Shown here: piece by piece, positions 1-12,645 of the stretch
Position numbering within the stretch: the first letter of the stretch is position 1
How the letters are laid out: each line of letters begins with the position of its first letter
DNA from: Sporosarcina sp. FSL K6-1522
Lineage (GTDB): Bacteria > Bacillota > Bacilli > Bacillales_A > Planococcaceae
Length of the DNA: 64,000 bases
Assembly: GCF_038622445.1 (NCBI RefSeq)
Contig: NZ_CP152019.1
Span: 1,195,001-1,259,000, forward strand
Reading direction: 5' to 3'
Program-made: the position numbers and the translations under genes
The notes under the pieces: generated by a model
The model's database searches: none
The model's input: the letters and a program-made list of their open reading frames with translations, nothing else
What the model was told of the DNA's origin: nothing

Positions 1-2241
<2,241 letters not shown>

Positions 2242-2324
2242 TTATTTAAAAAGCGCACGGTTGGCTCGATTTGTGCAATACAATGTTGGTTTTATTCAGT
2301 TTTGAGTGAACAAGCTCAAAATAG

Positions 2325-2439
<115 letters not shown>

Positions 2440-2481
2440 CACATCTAGTTATTTGTTCTAACTAGGTATGATACATAATTA

Positions 2482-2557
2482 GGTCCCGTGGTGTAGCGGT
2501 TAACATGCCTGCCTGTCACGCAGGAGATCGCGGGTTCGATTCCCGTCGGGACCGCCA
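2482..2557 (+). tRNA. tRNA-Asp (anticodon GTC)
   Basis: A 76-nt cloverleaf with encoded CCA. The acceptor stem pairs GGTCCCG with CGGGACC. The anticodon stem CCTGC/GCAGG encloses the loop CTGTCAC, giving anticodon GTC. The T arm is GCGGGTTCGATTCCCGT. It is the last gene of the rRNA operon, 43 bp after 5S. Confidence 0.97.
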
Positions 2558-2574
2558 TTTAATTTTACATTCAC

Positions 2575-2611
2575 AACCGATTTTGGGAGTTATTCCGAAA
2601 TCGGTTTTTTG
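2575..2611 (+). terminator. Rho-independent terminator of the rRNA/tRNA operon
   Basis: The stem AACCGATTT / AAATCGGTT is closed by a short loop and followed by TTTTTT. It lies 17 bp after tRNA-Asp and separates the rRNA operon from tsaE. Confidence 0.85.
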
Positions 2612-2706
2612 TTGTTTAGAAAAAATGATGAAATATAAGTATCCTTGCTTTCAGATATAGTTTGTTTTCGGTACACTATAGCAAAGCGGTAGAAAGGAAA
2701 TTCGAC

Positions 2707-3156
2707 ATGATCAAGGAATTTGAAGTCCATTCTGTTGAGGAAACTGAGCAGCTTGCAACGAAACTTGCGGCACTTCTTACCCCGCCAGATGTTATTACCC
2801 TTGAAGGGGATCTTGGGGCAGGGAAAACAACGTTTACAAAGGCACTTGCCAAGGGTCTAGGGATTACACGGACGGTTAACAGTCCAACATTTACAATTGT
2901 GAAGCAGTATGAGGGAAATTATCCTTTTAATCACTTAGATGTGTATCGTTTAGCGAATAGTGATGAGGATCTTGGTTGGGATGAGCTGTTCTACGGAGAT
3001 GCCATATCTGTTGTTGAATGGGCGCATCTTATTGAAGATGACTTGCCTTCAGAACGCTTAGAAATCCGACTTGCACATGGCGGGGGAGATGTCCGAAGGA
3101 TAACGATTACTCCGATAGGGGAACGATATGAAAAGATTTGTGAGGGGATTAGCTGA
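2707..3156 (+). CDS. tsaE: tRNA threonylcarbamoyladenosine biosynthesis ATPase TsaE
   Basis: P-loop ATPase that works with TsaB and TsaD to transfer threonylcarbamoyl to A37 of ANN-decoding tRNAs in the cytoplasm. The 149-aa protein has a Walker A motif GDLGAGKTT at residues 34-42, the SPTF loop near 59, HLDVYR near 75 and a conserved VVEWAHLI segment, all family hallmarks. The start ATG at 2707 is preceded by GAAAGGAAA at good distance. An in-frame upstream start at 2662 has no such site and was rejected. It is the first gene of a tightly overlapping tsaE-tsaB-rimI-tsaD operon. In B. subtilis the same block (ydiBCD-gcp) lies near an rRNA operon with thiL in between; thiL is absent here. Confidence 0.95.
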   Translation: MIKEFEVHSVEETEQLATKLAALLTPPDVITLEGDLGAGKTTFTKALAKGLGITRTVNSPTFTIVKQYEGNYPFNHLDVYRLANSDEDLGWDELFYGDAISVVEWAHLIEDDLPSERLEIRLAHGGGDVRRITITPIGERYEKICEGIS

Positions 3157-3866
3157 TGATTTGGCTTGGGATAGATACGGCGAATACACCGCTTTCAGTA
3201 GCAATTGTTAAAGACCAGGAACTGTTGGTGGAAGAAACTTCAGCAATGGCTGTTAATCACTCACTACGTGCAATGCCTGCGATTGAAGAATTATTTGCGA
3301 AGACGGGTATCAGTCCGTCAGATATCGATGCAATTGCAGTATCTGAGGGGCCTGGTTCTTATACAGGTGTGAGGATTGGTGTGACCATCGCTAAGACGCT
3401 TGCTTGGACGTTAGGCAAGCCACTCGTTGGCGTTTCTAGTTTAAAGGTACTTGCTATGAACGGGCTGTTTTTTAATGGACTCATTTGCCCAATTGTTGAT
3501 GCGAGACGGGGACATGTGTATGCGGGGGCATATCGATACGAGGGTGGCAAGCTCATTGATGTTATTGAAGATGGACATTATGCACTTGAGGAATTGATTG
3601 GCTTACTGGAACAGCGAGAGAGCCCGATTTTGTTCGTTGGTAAAGATACAGCTTTGCATGCGCAAGTGCTTATTGAGAAACTGGGAGATGATGCGGTGAC
3701 TGCGCCACTTCATGACCAGTTACCACGAGCGTCTTCTTTAATTTATGCTGCGCAGCAATCGGGAGAGGAAGCGGATGTGCATACGTTTGTTCCTGAGTAT
3801 CGCCGGATTGCTGAGGCAGAAGCAAACTGGTTGAAGGAACAGGGAAAGGACAAAGGCCGTGGTTAA
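3156..3866 (+). CDS. tsaB: tRNA threonylcarbamoyladenosine biosynthesis scaffold TsaB
   Basis: ASKHA-fold partner of TsaD in t6A synthesis: a TsaD paralogue that lost its active site and acts as dimerisation scaffold. The 236-aa protein starts IWLGIDTANTPLSVAIV and carries the signature GPGSYTGVRIG near residue 66. The metal-binding HxxxH of TsaD is not present, as expected for the family. The ATG shares one base with the tsaE stop codon, which implies translational coupling. Its end overlaps rimI by 8 bp. Confidence 0.95.
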   Translation: MIWLGIDTANTPLSVAIVKDQELLVEETSAMAVNHSLRAMPAIEELFAKTGISPSDIDAIAVSEGPGSYTGVRIGVTIAKTLAWTLGKPLVGVSSLKVLAMNGLFFNGLICPIVDARRGHVYAGAYRYEGGKLIDVIEDGHYALEELIGLLEQRESPILFVGKDTALHAQVLIEKLGDDAVTAPLHDQLPRASSLIYAAQQSGEEADVHTFVPEYRRIAEAEANWLKEQGKDKGRG

Positions 3867-4308
3867 AGAGATTGCGTATCGAAAAATGACAGAAGCGGAT
3901 ATTCCCTCAGTTGTGACAATTGAAGAAGAATCTTTTGCTACTCCATGGACGGCTGAGGCCTTTGAGCAAGAAATGACTGGAAATGACCATGCGCATTATA
4001 TTGTCGCAGTTCACGAAGATGAGGTTATTGGGCATTTTGGGATGTGGATTGTCTTGGATGAGTGTCACATTACAAATATTGCAGTGCGCGTGCATATGAG
4101 AGGCAATGGAATTGGTGAAGGATTGCTGAGGGAAGCGATTGCGTATTGTAAAGAGATGAATGTTCGTTTGATGACATTAGAAGTTCGAATGACGAATCAG
4201 ACGGCACAAAACTTGTATCGGAAGTTTGGTTTTCAGGATGGCGGAATACGGAAAAACTATTATACAGACGACCATGAAGATGCGCTCGTCATGTGGGTGG
4301 AATTCTAA
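3859..4308 (+). CDS. rimI: Ribosomal-protein-alanine N-acetyltransferase RimI (GNAT)
   Basis: GNAT-family acetyltransferase of 149 aa; the E. coli homologue acetylates the N-terminal alanine of ribosomal protein S18. The acetyl-CoA loop shows as [11 protein letters not shown] near residues 82-92, with the upstream beta-4 strand ITNIAVR and the C-terminal NLYRKFGF motif typical of RimI. It uses a GTG start inside the end of tsaB. Its stop codon overlaps the tsaD start. The substrate in this organism is inferred from the family and from the conserved linkage with t6A genes. Confidence 0.92.
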   Translation: MVKEIAYRKMTEADIPSVVTIEEESFATPWTAEAFEQEMTGNDHAHYIVAVHEDEVIGHFGMWIVLDECHITNIAVRVHMRGNGIGEGLLREAIAYCKEMNVRLMTLEVRMTNQTAQNLYRKFGFQDGGIRKNYYTDDHEDALVMWVEF

Positions 4309-5327
4309 TGAAAAAAGACATGTATATTTTAGGAATTGAAACGAGTTGTGATGAAACAGCCGCTTCAGTTGTGAAAAATGGAACAGAAATTGTCTCCAAC
4401 GTTGTAGCGTCTCAAATTGTGAGTCAAAAACGCTTTGGCGGTGTTGTACCAGAAATTGCTTCGCGACATCATGTTGAGCAAATTACGCTTGTGATTGAAG
4501 AGGCATTAACGGTCGCTGGGCTTAAACCGGCGGATTTGGATGCGGTGGCAGTTACGGAAGGGCCAGGACTTGTTGGTGCATTGTTGATAGGTGTCAATGC
4601 GGCGAAGGCTTTTGCGTTTGCAAATGGTTTACCGATTATTGGTGTGCATCATATTGCTGGTCATATTTATGCGAATGAATTAATGCAGCCAATGGAGTTT
4701 CCATTGCTAGCACTTATCGTGTCAGGCGGCCATACAGAGCTTGTGTTGATGGAAGCGCATGGTTCGTTTAAGTTGATTGGAGAGACGCGTGATGATGCAG
4801 CTGGTGAAGCGTATGACAAAGTCGCACGTGTACTGGGTCTTCCTTATCCGGGGGGGCCTCAAATTGATCGCTTAGCAGCTGAAAGTGATGCGGCAATTGA
4901 TTTTCCGAGAGCATGGCTTGAGCCAAATTCGTATGATTTTAGTTTTAGTGGTCTTAAATCGTCTGTCATCAATTACAAACATAATTTGGAACAACGTGGG
5001 GAGAAAGTTAATCCAGCTCACGTTGCCGCTGGTTTCCAAGCGAGTGTTATTGAAGTGCTAACGACGAAAGCGCTCAAGGCAGCGAAGGAATATGGTGTGA
5101 AACAAGTGATTGCAGCTGGTGGAGTAGCTGCTAATAAGGGGCTTAGGGCTTCTCTTGAAGAAGCTTTTCAACAGGAGGCGATTCCTTTTTACGTGCCACC
5201 GATTGCACTTTGTACAGATAATGCTGCGATGATTGCAGCTGCAGGATCAGCGATGTATATTGACGGAATACGCGGAAATCTCGCGATGAATGGCAAGCCG
5301 GGTATGCCGCTAGCTTCTTGGTATTGA
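4308..5327 (+). CDS. tsaD: tRNA N6-adenosine threonylcarbamoyltransferase TsaD
   Basis: Catalytic subunit of the t6A complex (339 aa). It transfers the threonylcarbamoyl group from threonylcarbamoyl-AMP to tRNA A37. The sequence opens with [14 protein letters not shown]. The metal-binding HxxxH appears as H115 and H119 in [10 protein letters not shown], and SGGHTEL and DNAAMIA near the C terminus complete the family signature. The start at 4308 (ATG, site GGTGG 7 bp upstream) is preferred over an in-frame GTG at 4293. It ends the operon and is followed by a terminator and a DnaA-box cluster. Confidence 0.96.
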   Translation: MKKDMYILGIETSCDETAASVVKNGTEIVSNVVASQIVSQKRFGGVVPEIASRHHVEQITLVIEEALTVAGLKPADLDAVAVTEGPGLVGALLIGVNAAKAFAFANGLPIIGVHHIAGHIYANELMQPMEFPLLALIVSGGHTELVLMEAHGSFKLIGETRDDAAGEAYDKVARVLGLPYPGGPQIDRLAAESDAAIDFPRAWLEPNSYDFSFSGLKSSVINYKHNLEQRGEKVNPAHVAAGFQASVIEVLTTKALKAAKEYGVKQVIAAGGVAANKGLRASLEEAFQQEAIPFYVPPIALCTDNAAMIAAAGSAMYIDGIRGNLAMNGKPGMPLASWY

Positions 5328-5336
5328 TAAAAGGAC

Positions 5337-5382
5337 AAAACACGAAAGTTGTCAGAAATTGACGATTTTCGTGTTTTTTTAT
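5337..5382 (+). terminator. Terminator after the tsaEB-rimI-tsaD operon
   Basis: The imperfect long stem AAAACACGAAA / TTTTCGTGTTTT encloses a central GTTGTCAGAAATTGAC and is followed by a run of T. It begins about 10 bp after the tsaD stop. Confidence 0.85.
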
Positions 5383-5421
5383 CCGGATAAATTTTAGCTT
5401 GTCAATAGGGAACGTTCGTAC

Positions 5422-5537
5422 TTATGCACAATCTGTGGATAAGTTGTGTATAACAAGTGGAGTTATCCATTTTATAACGTTGATAAAAGGATAACTATGT
5501 AGATAAAAAAACATTAAGTTGTTGATGTTGTGGATAA
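5422..5537. promoter_or_regulatory. Cluster of DnaA boxes between tsaD and the ABC-F gene
   Basis: Four 9-mers fit the consensus TTATNCACA: TTATGCACA at 5422-5430, then the reverse complement as TGTGGATAA at 5434-5442, TGTGTATAA at 5445-5453 and TGTGGATAA at 5529-5537. A weaker TTATCCATT lies at 5463. The boxes sit in a gene-free AT-rich gap of about 315 bp (5383-5697), the space between convergent tsaD and the ABC-F gene. From memory, B. subtilis has a known DnaA-binding cluster at the equivalent gcp-ydiF gap. Its likely role is DnaA titration or control of replication timing. Confidence 0.75.
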
Positions 5538-5642
5538 CATTGTTCATATCCCGTAAAATGTGCATTTATCTTGTGGAAAAGATTGTGGAGAAAGTAGTAG
5601 TATAATTAGTTTATCCGACACAATTTGTCAGCAGGAATTGAC

Positions 5643-5688
5643 AGCGCACCGTGTCGAATCAGTAGAGATTGATTCAACACGGTGCGCT
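5643..5688 (-). terminator. Hairpin at the 3' end of the ABC-F gene
   Basis: A near-perfect inverted repeat, AGCGCACCGTGT with ACACGGTGCGCT plus inner GAATC/GATTC, lies 10 bp beyond the ABC-F stop. There is no clear T-run, so it may be a transcript-end or processing hairpin rather than a textbook terminator. Confidence 0.6.
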
Positions 5689-5697
5689 AAATTCACC

Positions 5698-7629
5698 TTA
5701 TAGCAATGCTTCTAATTCTTCTTGAAGGTTAAGCCATTCTTCCGAGAGCTCGTCATGCTCAATCTGGTGTGCATCAATCGCTGCTTGTAGCTCCATTAGC
5801 TTCACATGGTCGTCTGCAAATGCAGGTGTTGCCAATTCGTCATGTAAGGTTGCCATCTGCTCATCTAATGTGGAAAGCTGTGTTTCGAGTTCGGCAATGG
5901 CACGTGTTAGTCTTCTTTCTTGTCGTTTTAGTTCTTTGTCGTCTTCGTTTTTTCTGACAGATGTAGCGGCGGTTACAGTTTGAGCCGCAGTTCTTTCTGC
6001 GAGAAGCTCTTCCTGTTCGAGTTTCTTTTCCAAGAAATAATCATAATCACCAAGGTATTCGATGACACCCGTTGCGCTGACATCGATGACTTTTGTTGCA
6101 ATCCGGTTAATGAAATAGCGGTCATGCGAGACGAAGACAATCGTGCCTGGGAAATCGTCCAATGCATTTTCGAGCACTTCTTTGCTATCCAAATCAAGAT
6201 GGTTTGTCGGTTCATCAAAAACAAGGGTGTTCGATTTCTCCAGCATGAGCTTGGCTAGCGATAGTCGTGCTTTTTCCCCGCCGGATAAAGCTTTGACCGA
6301 TTTATCAACATCTTCACCTGTGAATAAAAATCGACCAAGGACGGAGCGCACATCTTTTTCATTCATCATCGGCCAGTCATCCCAGATTTCTTGTAAGACA
6401 GTACCTGCGCCAACGAGTGTTGCTTGTTCTTGATCGTAATAGCCGAATTGAACGTTCGTTCCATAGCGGATGGTGCCAGCAATAGGTTCCTGTTTTTTAA
6501 CGATGGTCTTTAGTAGGGTAGACTTACCGACACCATTAGGACCAATGATGGCAATGCGATCTTGCTTGTAAACCCGTAAGCCGATATTTGTGGATACGGG
6601 GGTATTGTCATAGCCAATCGCTACATCATCAAGCGCCAATACATCGTTGCCGCTTTCGCGGTCAATGGAAAAAGTAAAGCTGGCCGATTTTTCGTCGCCA
6701 TCAGGTGAATCAAGCCAATCGGTCCGTTCTAGTATTTTTCGTCGACTCTTCGCCATCTTGGAAGTCGATGCGCGAGCAATATTGCGCTGAACGAAGTCTT
6801 CTAGTCTGGCCTTTTCGCTCATATCTCGTTCAAAAAGCTTCTGGTCTCGTTCGTAATTCTTTGCTTTTTCATCAAGATAAGCACTATAATTCCCCGTATA
6901 CTTCGCGACTTTACGTCTTGACACTTCGTATACAATTGTAACAATCTGATCTAAGAAATAACGGTCATGGGAAACGATAAGAATCGCACCCTCATAGGAC
7001 ACGAGGTATTTCTCTAGCCAACCGAGTGTTTCAATATCGAGATGGTTGGTAGGCTCATCGAGGATGAGAAGGTCGGGTTTGCGTAAAAGCATTTTCGCGA
7101 GTGCCAATCTCGTTTTTTGTCCGCCAGACAACAGATGGACACTTTTGTCATAATCCTCTGGATAAAAACGCATGCCGTGTAAAACGGAGCGTGTATCGGA
7201 TTCGTATTGATAGCCGCCAGAGTCCTTGAATTCGATTTGTAGTGCATCGTATTCTTTGATTACGCGATCATAGTCGCTTGGGTTTTCATAGACGGCAGGA
7301 TCTGCCATCTGTTCTTCGAGCGAACGAAGTCGTCGTTCAATCACGTGGAGTGGTTCAAACACGGTCATCATTTCATCCCATACGGTTAATTGGGAATCGA
7401 TACCTGAATGTTGCTCCAAGTAGCCAATTTGCACATCTTTTGGGATGATTAAATCTCCGGCGTCAGCAGTCATTTCTCCCGCAATAATTTTAAGCAGGGT
7501 GGATTTACCTGCTCCGTTCCGTCCAACGAGTGCAACACGATCACGATGCTGCACCTCGAGGCGAACATTTTCTAATATATCGGTTCCTGAAAATGATTTT
7601 GTCAGTCCGTTCACTTGTAATACAATCAT
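5698..7629 (-). CDS. ABC-F family ATP-binding protein (YdiF-type)
   Basis: Soluble twin-ATPase ABC-F protein of 643 aa with no membrane segments. The family binds the ribosomal E site and relieves stalling or acts in antibiotic protection. There are two ABC domains: GRNGAGKS / LSGGQKTR / LILDEPTNHLD in the first and GPNGVGKS / LSGGEKAR / FDEPTNHLD in the second. They are separated by the charged P-site tip linker, and a coiled-coil tail covers the last 90 residues. The start ATG at 7629 follows AGAGGTG by 6 bp; the GTG at 7638 lies inside that site. Position next to tsaD and rex matches ydiF. The precise ribosomal role cannot be read from sequence. Confidence 0.93.
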   Translation of the reverse strand: MIVLQVNGLTKSFSGTDILENVRLEVQHRDRVALVGRNGAGKSTLLKIIAGEMTADAGDLIIPKDVQIGYLEQHSGIDSQLTVWDEMMTVFEPLHVIERRLRSLEEQMADPAVYENPSDYDRVIKEYDALQIEFKDSGGYQYESDTRSVLHGMRFYPEDYDKSVHLLSGGQKTRLALAKMLLRKPDLLILDEPTNHLDIETLGWLEKYLVSYEGAILIVSHDRYFLDQIVTIVYEVSRRKVAKYTGNYSAYLDEKAKNYERDQKLFERDMSEKARLEDFVQRNIARASTSKMAKSRRKILERTDWLDSPDGDEKSASFTFSIDRESGNDVLALDDVAIGYDNTPVSTNIGLRVYKQDRIAIIGPNGVGKSTLLKTIVKKQEPIAGTIRYGTNVQFGYYDQEQATLVGAGTVLQEIWDDWPMMNEKDVRSVLGRFLFTGEDVDKSVKALSGGEKARLSLAKLMLEKSNTLVFDEPTNHLDLDSKEVLENALDDFPGTIVFVSHDRYFINRIATKVIDVSATGVIEYLGDYDYFLEKKLEQEELLAERTAAQTVTAATSVRKNEDDKELKRQERRLTRAIAELETQLSTLDEQMATLHDELATPAFADDHVKLMELQAAIDAHQIEHDELSEEWLNLQEELEALL

Positions 7630-7800
7630 ATTAAGCACCTCTATTCTTCTTCAGTTTAAAGGAATGGCGTGAAGCGTGCAACGGTCGGCTTTACAACATC
7701 CCATATCTACTGTACGATAGAAGCGGTTTCACCTGTCGCTGAATCGGCGATTAAATGTGCGCAGGGTGTGATTGATTTAGTATGTTCAGGAGGCTATACA

Positions 7801-8451
7801 ATGATAGTGGGAACGCCAAAAATACCACAAGCAACGTCGAAACGATTACCTCTTTATTATAGATTTCTTCAAAACTTTGCAAATGCGGGGAAGAAGCGTA
7901 TCTCGTCAAGTGAGTTAAGCGAGGCGATGAAAATCGATGCCGCAACAATCCGACGTGATTTTTCTTATTTTGGAGCACTCGGTCGGAAAGGCTATGGCTA
8001 TGATGTGGAGTATCTTCTTGAATTTTTCCGTCAGACGTTGGATCAGGATGAGGAGACAGATGTGGCACTGATAGGTGTCGGTAGCCTTGGGAATGCATTT
8101 TTGAAATATAATTTCCATAAAAACCACAATACCCGAATTGTTGTCGCATTCGATCCTAAAGCACCGACAGATGGGAAAGATGTGAGTAATATTCCTGTGT
8201 TTCATCCGGATTTGATAGAGGAGAAGATTGTCGAACTTGGGATTGACCTCGTCATTTTGACGGTGCCAGCGCGTGTAGCGCAAGAAGTGACGGACAGACT
8301 TGTCGAGATAGGCATAAAGGGCATTTTGAATTTCACGCCTGTTCGCCTTGCTGCTCCGGATTCGGTGCGTATTCATACGATTGATTTGTCAGTGGAATTA
8401 CAGTCACTCATTTATTTCATGAAAAATGACGTAAAAGAGTCAAAAATATAA
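7801..8451 (+). CDS. rex: Redox-sensing transcriptional repressor Rex
   Basis: NADH/NAD+ sensor (216 aa) that represses fermentation and respiration genes when NADH is low. The N-terminal winged helix contains the DNA-reading segment [13 protein letters not shown], and the Rossmann domain has the GVGSLGNA nucleotide-binding loop near residue 90. AGGAGG at 7788-7793 sets the ATG at 7801; the frame stays open upstream to 7669 but without a ribosome site. The gene precedes tatA-tatC, as in B. subtilis. I saw no convincing Rex box in its own upstream region. Confidence 0.95.
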   Translation: MIVGTPKIPQATSKRLPLYYRFLQNFANAGKKRISSSELSEAMKIDAATIRRDFSYFGALGRKGYGYDVEYLLEFFRQTLDQDEETDVALIGVGSLGNAFLKYNFHKNHNTRIVVAFDPKAPTDGKDVSNIPVFHPDLIEEKIVELGIDLVILTVPARVAQEVTDRLVEIGIKGILNFTPVRLAAPDSVRIHTIDLSVELQSLIYFMKNDVKESKI

Positions 8452-8517
8452 CGGCTCGTTATTAGTAATTTGCACAAATTTCGTGTAAAATAGACATATT
8501 ATGAGGAGGTGTCCGAG

Positions 8518-8712
8518 ATGCCAGGTCCAATGAGTCTAGTCATCATTGCAATCATCGCGTTGCTTGTATTCGGTCCAAAGAAATTGCCTGAAATCGGTAA
8601 AGCATTTGGTTCTTCATTGCGTGAATTCAAAAACGCGACAAAAGGTCTCGTGGAAGATGATAGCGTGAAGAAAGTGGAAATCACGAAAGAAGAAAAAGAA
8701 GAAGTTAAGTAA
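8518..8712 (+). CDS. tatA: Twin-arginine translocase subunit TatA
   Basis: Small pore-forming subunit (64 aa) of the Tat system, which exports folded, often cofactor-bearing proteins. One N-terminal membrane helix (SLVIIAIIALLVFGPKKLPE) is followed by the FGPKKLPEIGK hinge, an amphipathic helix and a charged tail ending in lysine and glutamate. The AGGAGG at 8504-8509 places the start at ATG 8518; the upstream in-frame GTG lies in that site. tatC follows 13 bp downstream, giving a minimal two-component TatAC as in Bacillus TatAy-TatCy. Confidence 0.95.
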   Translation: MPGPMSLVIIAIIALLVFGPKKLPEIGKAFGSSLREFKNATKGLVEDDSVKKVEITKEEKEEVK

Positions 8713-8725
8713 GGATGTTTGTCCA

Positions 8726-9550
8726 ATGAGGGAAAAAAACTTAACAGTCATTGAACATATAGATGAGATTAGAAAACGGCTGATGGTCATCGTCGTTTTC
8801 TTTGTAGTTGGGATAGTAGGGGCGTTTTTTGTCGCAAAGCCTCTTATCCAATATTTGCAATATGATGCGCAAGAGATTACGTTGAATGCATTTAATGTCC
8901 TCGACCCCATCATGATTTACGTGAAAGTGATTATTTTCATCGCAGTGGTCATCATATCGCCGGTTATTATGTATCAGCTTTGGGCGTTCGTTTCACCAGG
9001 ATTACATGAAACCGAGCGACGGGCAACATTGAATTATATTCCATTTACATTTTTCTTGTTTGTTGGTGGGATTTCGTTTGCTTATTTCGTCCTTTTCCCA
9101 TACGTCATGAAGTTTATGATGAACTTATCGGAGGATCTCGATATTACGCAAACGATTGGGATTAATGAGTATTTCTCATTTCTCTTTCAGTTATTGATCC
9201 CGTTTGGAGTGATATTCCAACTCCCGGTTGTCTTGTTGTTCTTGACGAGACTTGGTATTTTGGATCCGAAAACACTTGTGAAAATCCGTAAGTATGCATA
9301 TTTCACATTGTTTGTTATCGCGGCGTTCATTACACCACCTGATTTGTTTTCGCATTTGTTTGTGACCGTACCGCTTTTCGCGTTGTATGAAATTAGTATT
9401 TTCATTTCCCGCTTTGGCTATCGTAAGTATTTGAAGGCTGAAGAAGAGCGGCAACAAGAAGAAGTGAAAGTGGAACACGAGCGCCAGTTAGAGGAAATTA
9501 GAGCCGAGCAACAACGGCAGATTGATGAAGTGATGGGGCAACAAAAATAA
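8726..9550 (+). CDS. tatC: Twin-arginine translocase subunit TatC
   Basis: Tat receptor subunit that binds the twin-arginine signal peptide, 274 aa with six predicted membrane helices. The N-terminal VIEHIDEIRKRL is the conserved cytoplasmic signal-binding segment, and SPGLHETERR after the second helix is the family hallmark. After the last helix (ALYEISIFISRFGYRK) comes an unusually long charged tail of about 35 residues, rich in E, R and Q with heptad-like EERQQEEV and HERQLEEI repeats, probably a coiled coil. It is co-transcribed with tatA. Confidence 0.94.
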   Translation: MREKNLTVIEHIDEIRKRLMVIVVFFVVGIVGAFFVAKPLIQYLQYDAQEITLNAFNVLDPIMIYVKVIIFIAVVIISPVIMYQLWAFVSPGLHETERRATLNYIPFTFFLFVGGISFAYFVLFPYVMKFMMNLSEDLDITQTIGINEYFSFLFQLLIPFGVIFQLPVVLLFLTRLGILDPKTLVKIRKYAYFTLFVIAAFITPPDLFSHLFVTVPLFALYEISIFISRFGYRKYLKAEEERQQEEVKVEHERQLEEIRAEQQRQIDEVMGQQK

Positions 9551-9553
9551 AAA

Positions 9554-9592
9554 AGTCTTCCATACCGAGAAATTCGGTAGGAAGATTTTTTT
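9554..9592. terminator. Bidirectional terminator between tatC and the CPBP protease
   Basis: The stem AGTCTTCCxTACCGA / TCGGTAxGGAAGA has T-runs on both strands. It serves both the rightward tat operon and the leftward protease gene. Confidence 0.88.
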
Positions 9593-10325
9593 ATTGGAAA
9601 AAGATAATGATAGCCTGTTTCATGTCTTGTAGCTCAAGCAGCTTGTCGTAGTTAAGTTGGATGATGACGACAAAGCCATTCATCAGTAAATGGGCAATCA
9701 TCGGTGTCAGCAGTCGCTTTGTTCTGTAATACAAATAGGAGAAGACGAGGCCTGGCATCATATACATTAAAAGATGTTCAAACTCGTTATGCACCGCTGC
9801 AAAAATAACGGCACTGGCGATGGCGGCAATCCAGAAATTTGTTTTTTGATAAATGCCACCAAAAATAACACGTCTGAAAATCACTTCTTCTAAAAACGGT
9901 GCAAACAAGACCATTGAAATAATGATAATCGGGGATACCTTTGCAATATCGCTTAGAATAGCCGTGTTGTCAGATCCAGCTGTCACGCCCATCATGCTTT
10001 CGACCGCGGCAGCGAGCATTTGTCCACCCATTGCAAGGAAGAAGCCAAGGAAGCCCCAGACAATGGCATTGCCGATGGAAGATTTTTTTCCTTTGAAGAC
10101 CTGTAAAAATGGATTATTGCGCATCATAAATAGCAGGAAGATGATTGCTGCAATTGTATTGACGATGAATAATGACCAAGCGCTTGCGCGATAAGCAATA
10201 TCTTTTTCGGTGTATTGTTCATCCCAAGGAAAGTTTGTAAATAAGCCTTGGCTCAAGTAGATGCTACCAACCTGCATAAGGATATATGTCAGTATAAGGT
10301 ATAAATAGATTTTCCAGTTTTTCAA
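9591..10325 (-). CDS. CPBP family intramembrane glutamic protease (YdiL-like)
   Basis: Polytopic membrane protein of about 244 aa of the Rce1/CPBP family. It has the three active-site motifs in order: FLEEVIFRR (EExxxR), then FAAVHNEF with the conserved His, then HLLMNGF (HxxxN). The family includes CAAX-prenyl endopeptidases and bacteriocin self-immunity proteins; the substrate is unknown here. A TTG start at 10325 sits 5-6 bp after AAAGGGTGG, whereas the longer frame to 10358 lacks a site. It is adjacent to groES, as is ydiL in B. subtilis. Confidence 0.85.
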   Translation of the reverse strand: MKNWKIYLYLILTYILMQVGSIYLSQGLFTNFPWDEQYTEKDIAYRASAWSLFIVNTIAAIIFLLFMMRNNPFLQVFKGKKSSIGNAIVWGFLGFFLAMGGQMLAAAVESMMGVTAGSDNTAILSDIAKVSPIIIISMVLFAPFLEEVIFRRVIFGGIYQKTNFWIAAIASAVIFAAVHNEFEHLLMYMMPGLVFSYLYYRTKRLLTPMIAHLLMNGFVVIIQLNYDKLLELQDMKQAIIIFFQ

Positions 10326-10477
10326 GTATGCCACCCTTTCAACTGCGGTTGAGGTCAATTTTAGCTGTTTCGGGCAGGATAAGCAAAGGGAAAAGTTCGA
10401 TTTGAATCGGTAGGGAGTTCAAGCATAATTCAAAATCCTGATGCAATTAGGCTTTAGCGTAATTGATATGATTTCAC

Positions 10478-10506
10478 TTGCAATTAATGTGAATGTTCAT
10501 TATGAT
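10478..10506 (+). promoter_or_regulatory. Sigma-A promoter of groESL
   Basis: A -35 TTGCAA at 10478-10483 and a -10 TATGAT at 10501-10506 are separated by exactly 17 bp. Predicted transcription start near 10513, just before CIRCE. Confidence 0.85.
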
Positions 10507-10516
10507 AAGAAATGTA

Positions 10517-10543
10517 TTAGCACTCCTGTATGACGAGTGCTAA
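10517..10543 (+). promoter_or_regulatory. CIRCE operator (HrcA-binding) of groESL
   Basis: The perfect canonical inverted repeat TTAGCACTC-N9-GAGTGCTAA lies between the promoter and groES. HrcA repression and heat-shock induction follow from established knowledge of CIRCE. Confidence 0.97.
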
Positions 10544-10576
10544 ATTTGGGGAATTAATTTGAGGAGGTTGTTTTAC

Positions 10577-10861
10577 TTGTTGAAACCATTAGGTGACCGT
10601 ATCGTAATCGAACTAATTGAGGCAGAAGAAAAAACGTTAAGTGGTATTGTATTACCAGACTCAGCAAAAGAGAAACCGCAAGAAGGAAAAGTTATTGCGG
10701 CAGGTACTGGACGCGTTCTTGAAAATGGTCAACGTGTTGACCTAGAAGTCAAAGAAGGCGATCGAATCATTTTCTCAAAATATGCGGGTACTGAAGTGAA
10801 ATATGAAGGCAACGACTATTTAATCTTGCGTGAAAGCGATATTTTAGCGATTATCGGCTAA
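10577..10861 (+). CDS. groES: Co-chaperonin GroES
   Basis: Heptameric lid of the GroEL chamber, 94 aa, the usual length. It begins [19 protein letters not shown], carries the mobile loop [17 protein letters not shown] near residues 23-39, and ends [15 protein letters not shown]. The TTG start at 10577 is chosen because GAGGAGG at 10561-10567 lies 9 bp upstream; other in-frame TTG codons fall inside the site. Controlled by the promoter and CIRCE just upstream. Confidence 0.97.
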   Translation: MLKPLGDRIVIELIEAEEKTLSGIVLPDSAKEKPQEGKVIAAGTGRVLENGQRVDLEVKEGDRIIFSKYAGTEVKYEGNDYLILRESDILAIIG

Positions 10862-10898
10862 TAATCTACGGATAATCGATTTACTTACACATATATGA

Positions 10899-12554
<1,656 letters not shown>

Positions 12555-12565
12555 TAAAAACTCTT

Positions 12566-12587
12566 AACCCTTGTTAAATCAAGGGTT
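12566..12587 (+). terminator. Hairpin supplied by the element after groEL
   Basis: AACCCTTG-TTAAAT-CAAGGGTT lies 12 bp after the groEL stop and inside the element. It could replace the native groESL terminator, now displaced to about 27.65 kb. No long T-run, so termination strength is uncertain. Confidence 0.6.
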
Positions 12588-12608
12588 AGAGCATGTTTTA
12601 TCATACCG

Positions 12609-12626
12609 TGGTCATTTTATTGGTCA
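12609..12626 (+). repeat. Left-end TGGTCA direct repeats (two copies)
   Basis: TGGTCA occurs at 12609-12614 and 12621-12626, spaced 12 bp start to start. The same hexamer with the same period occurs three times at the right end. Probable arm-type binding sites for the integrase (inference). Confidence 0.6.
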
Positions 12627-12645
12627 TAAGCGCCAGTAAATCACT

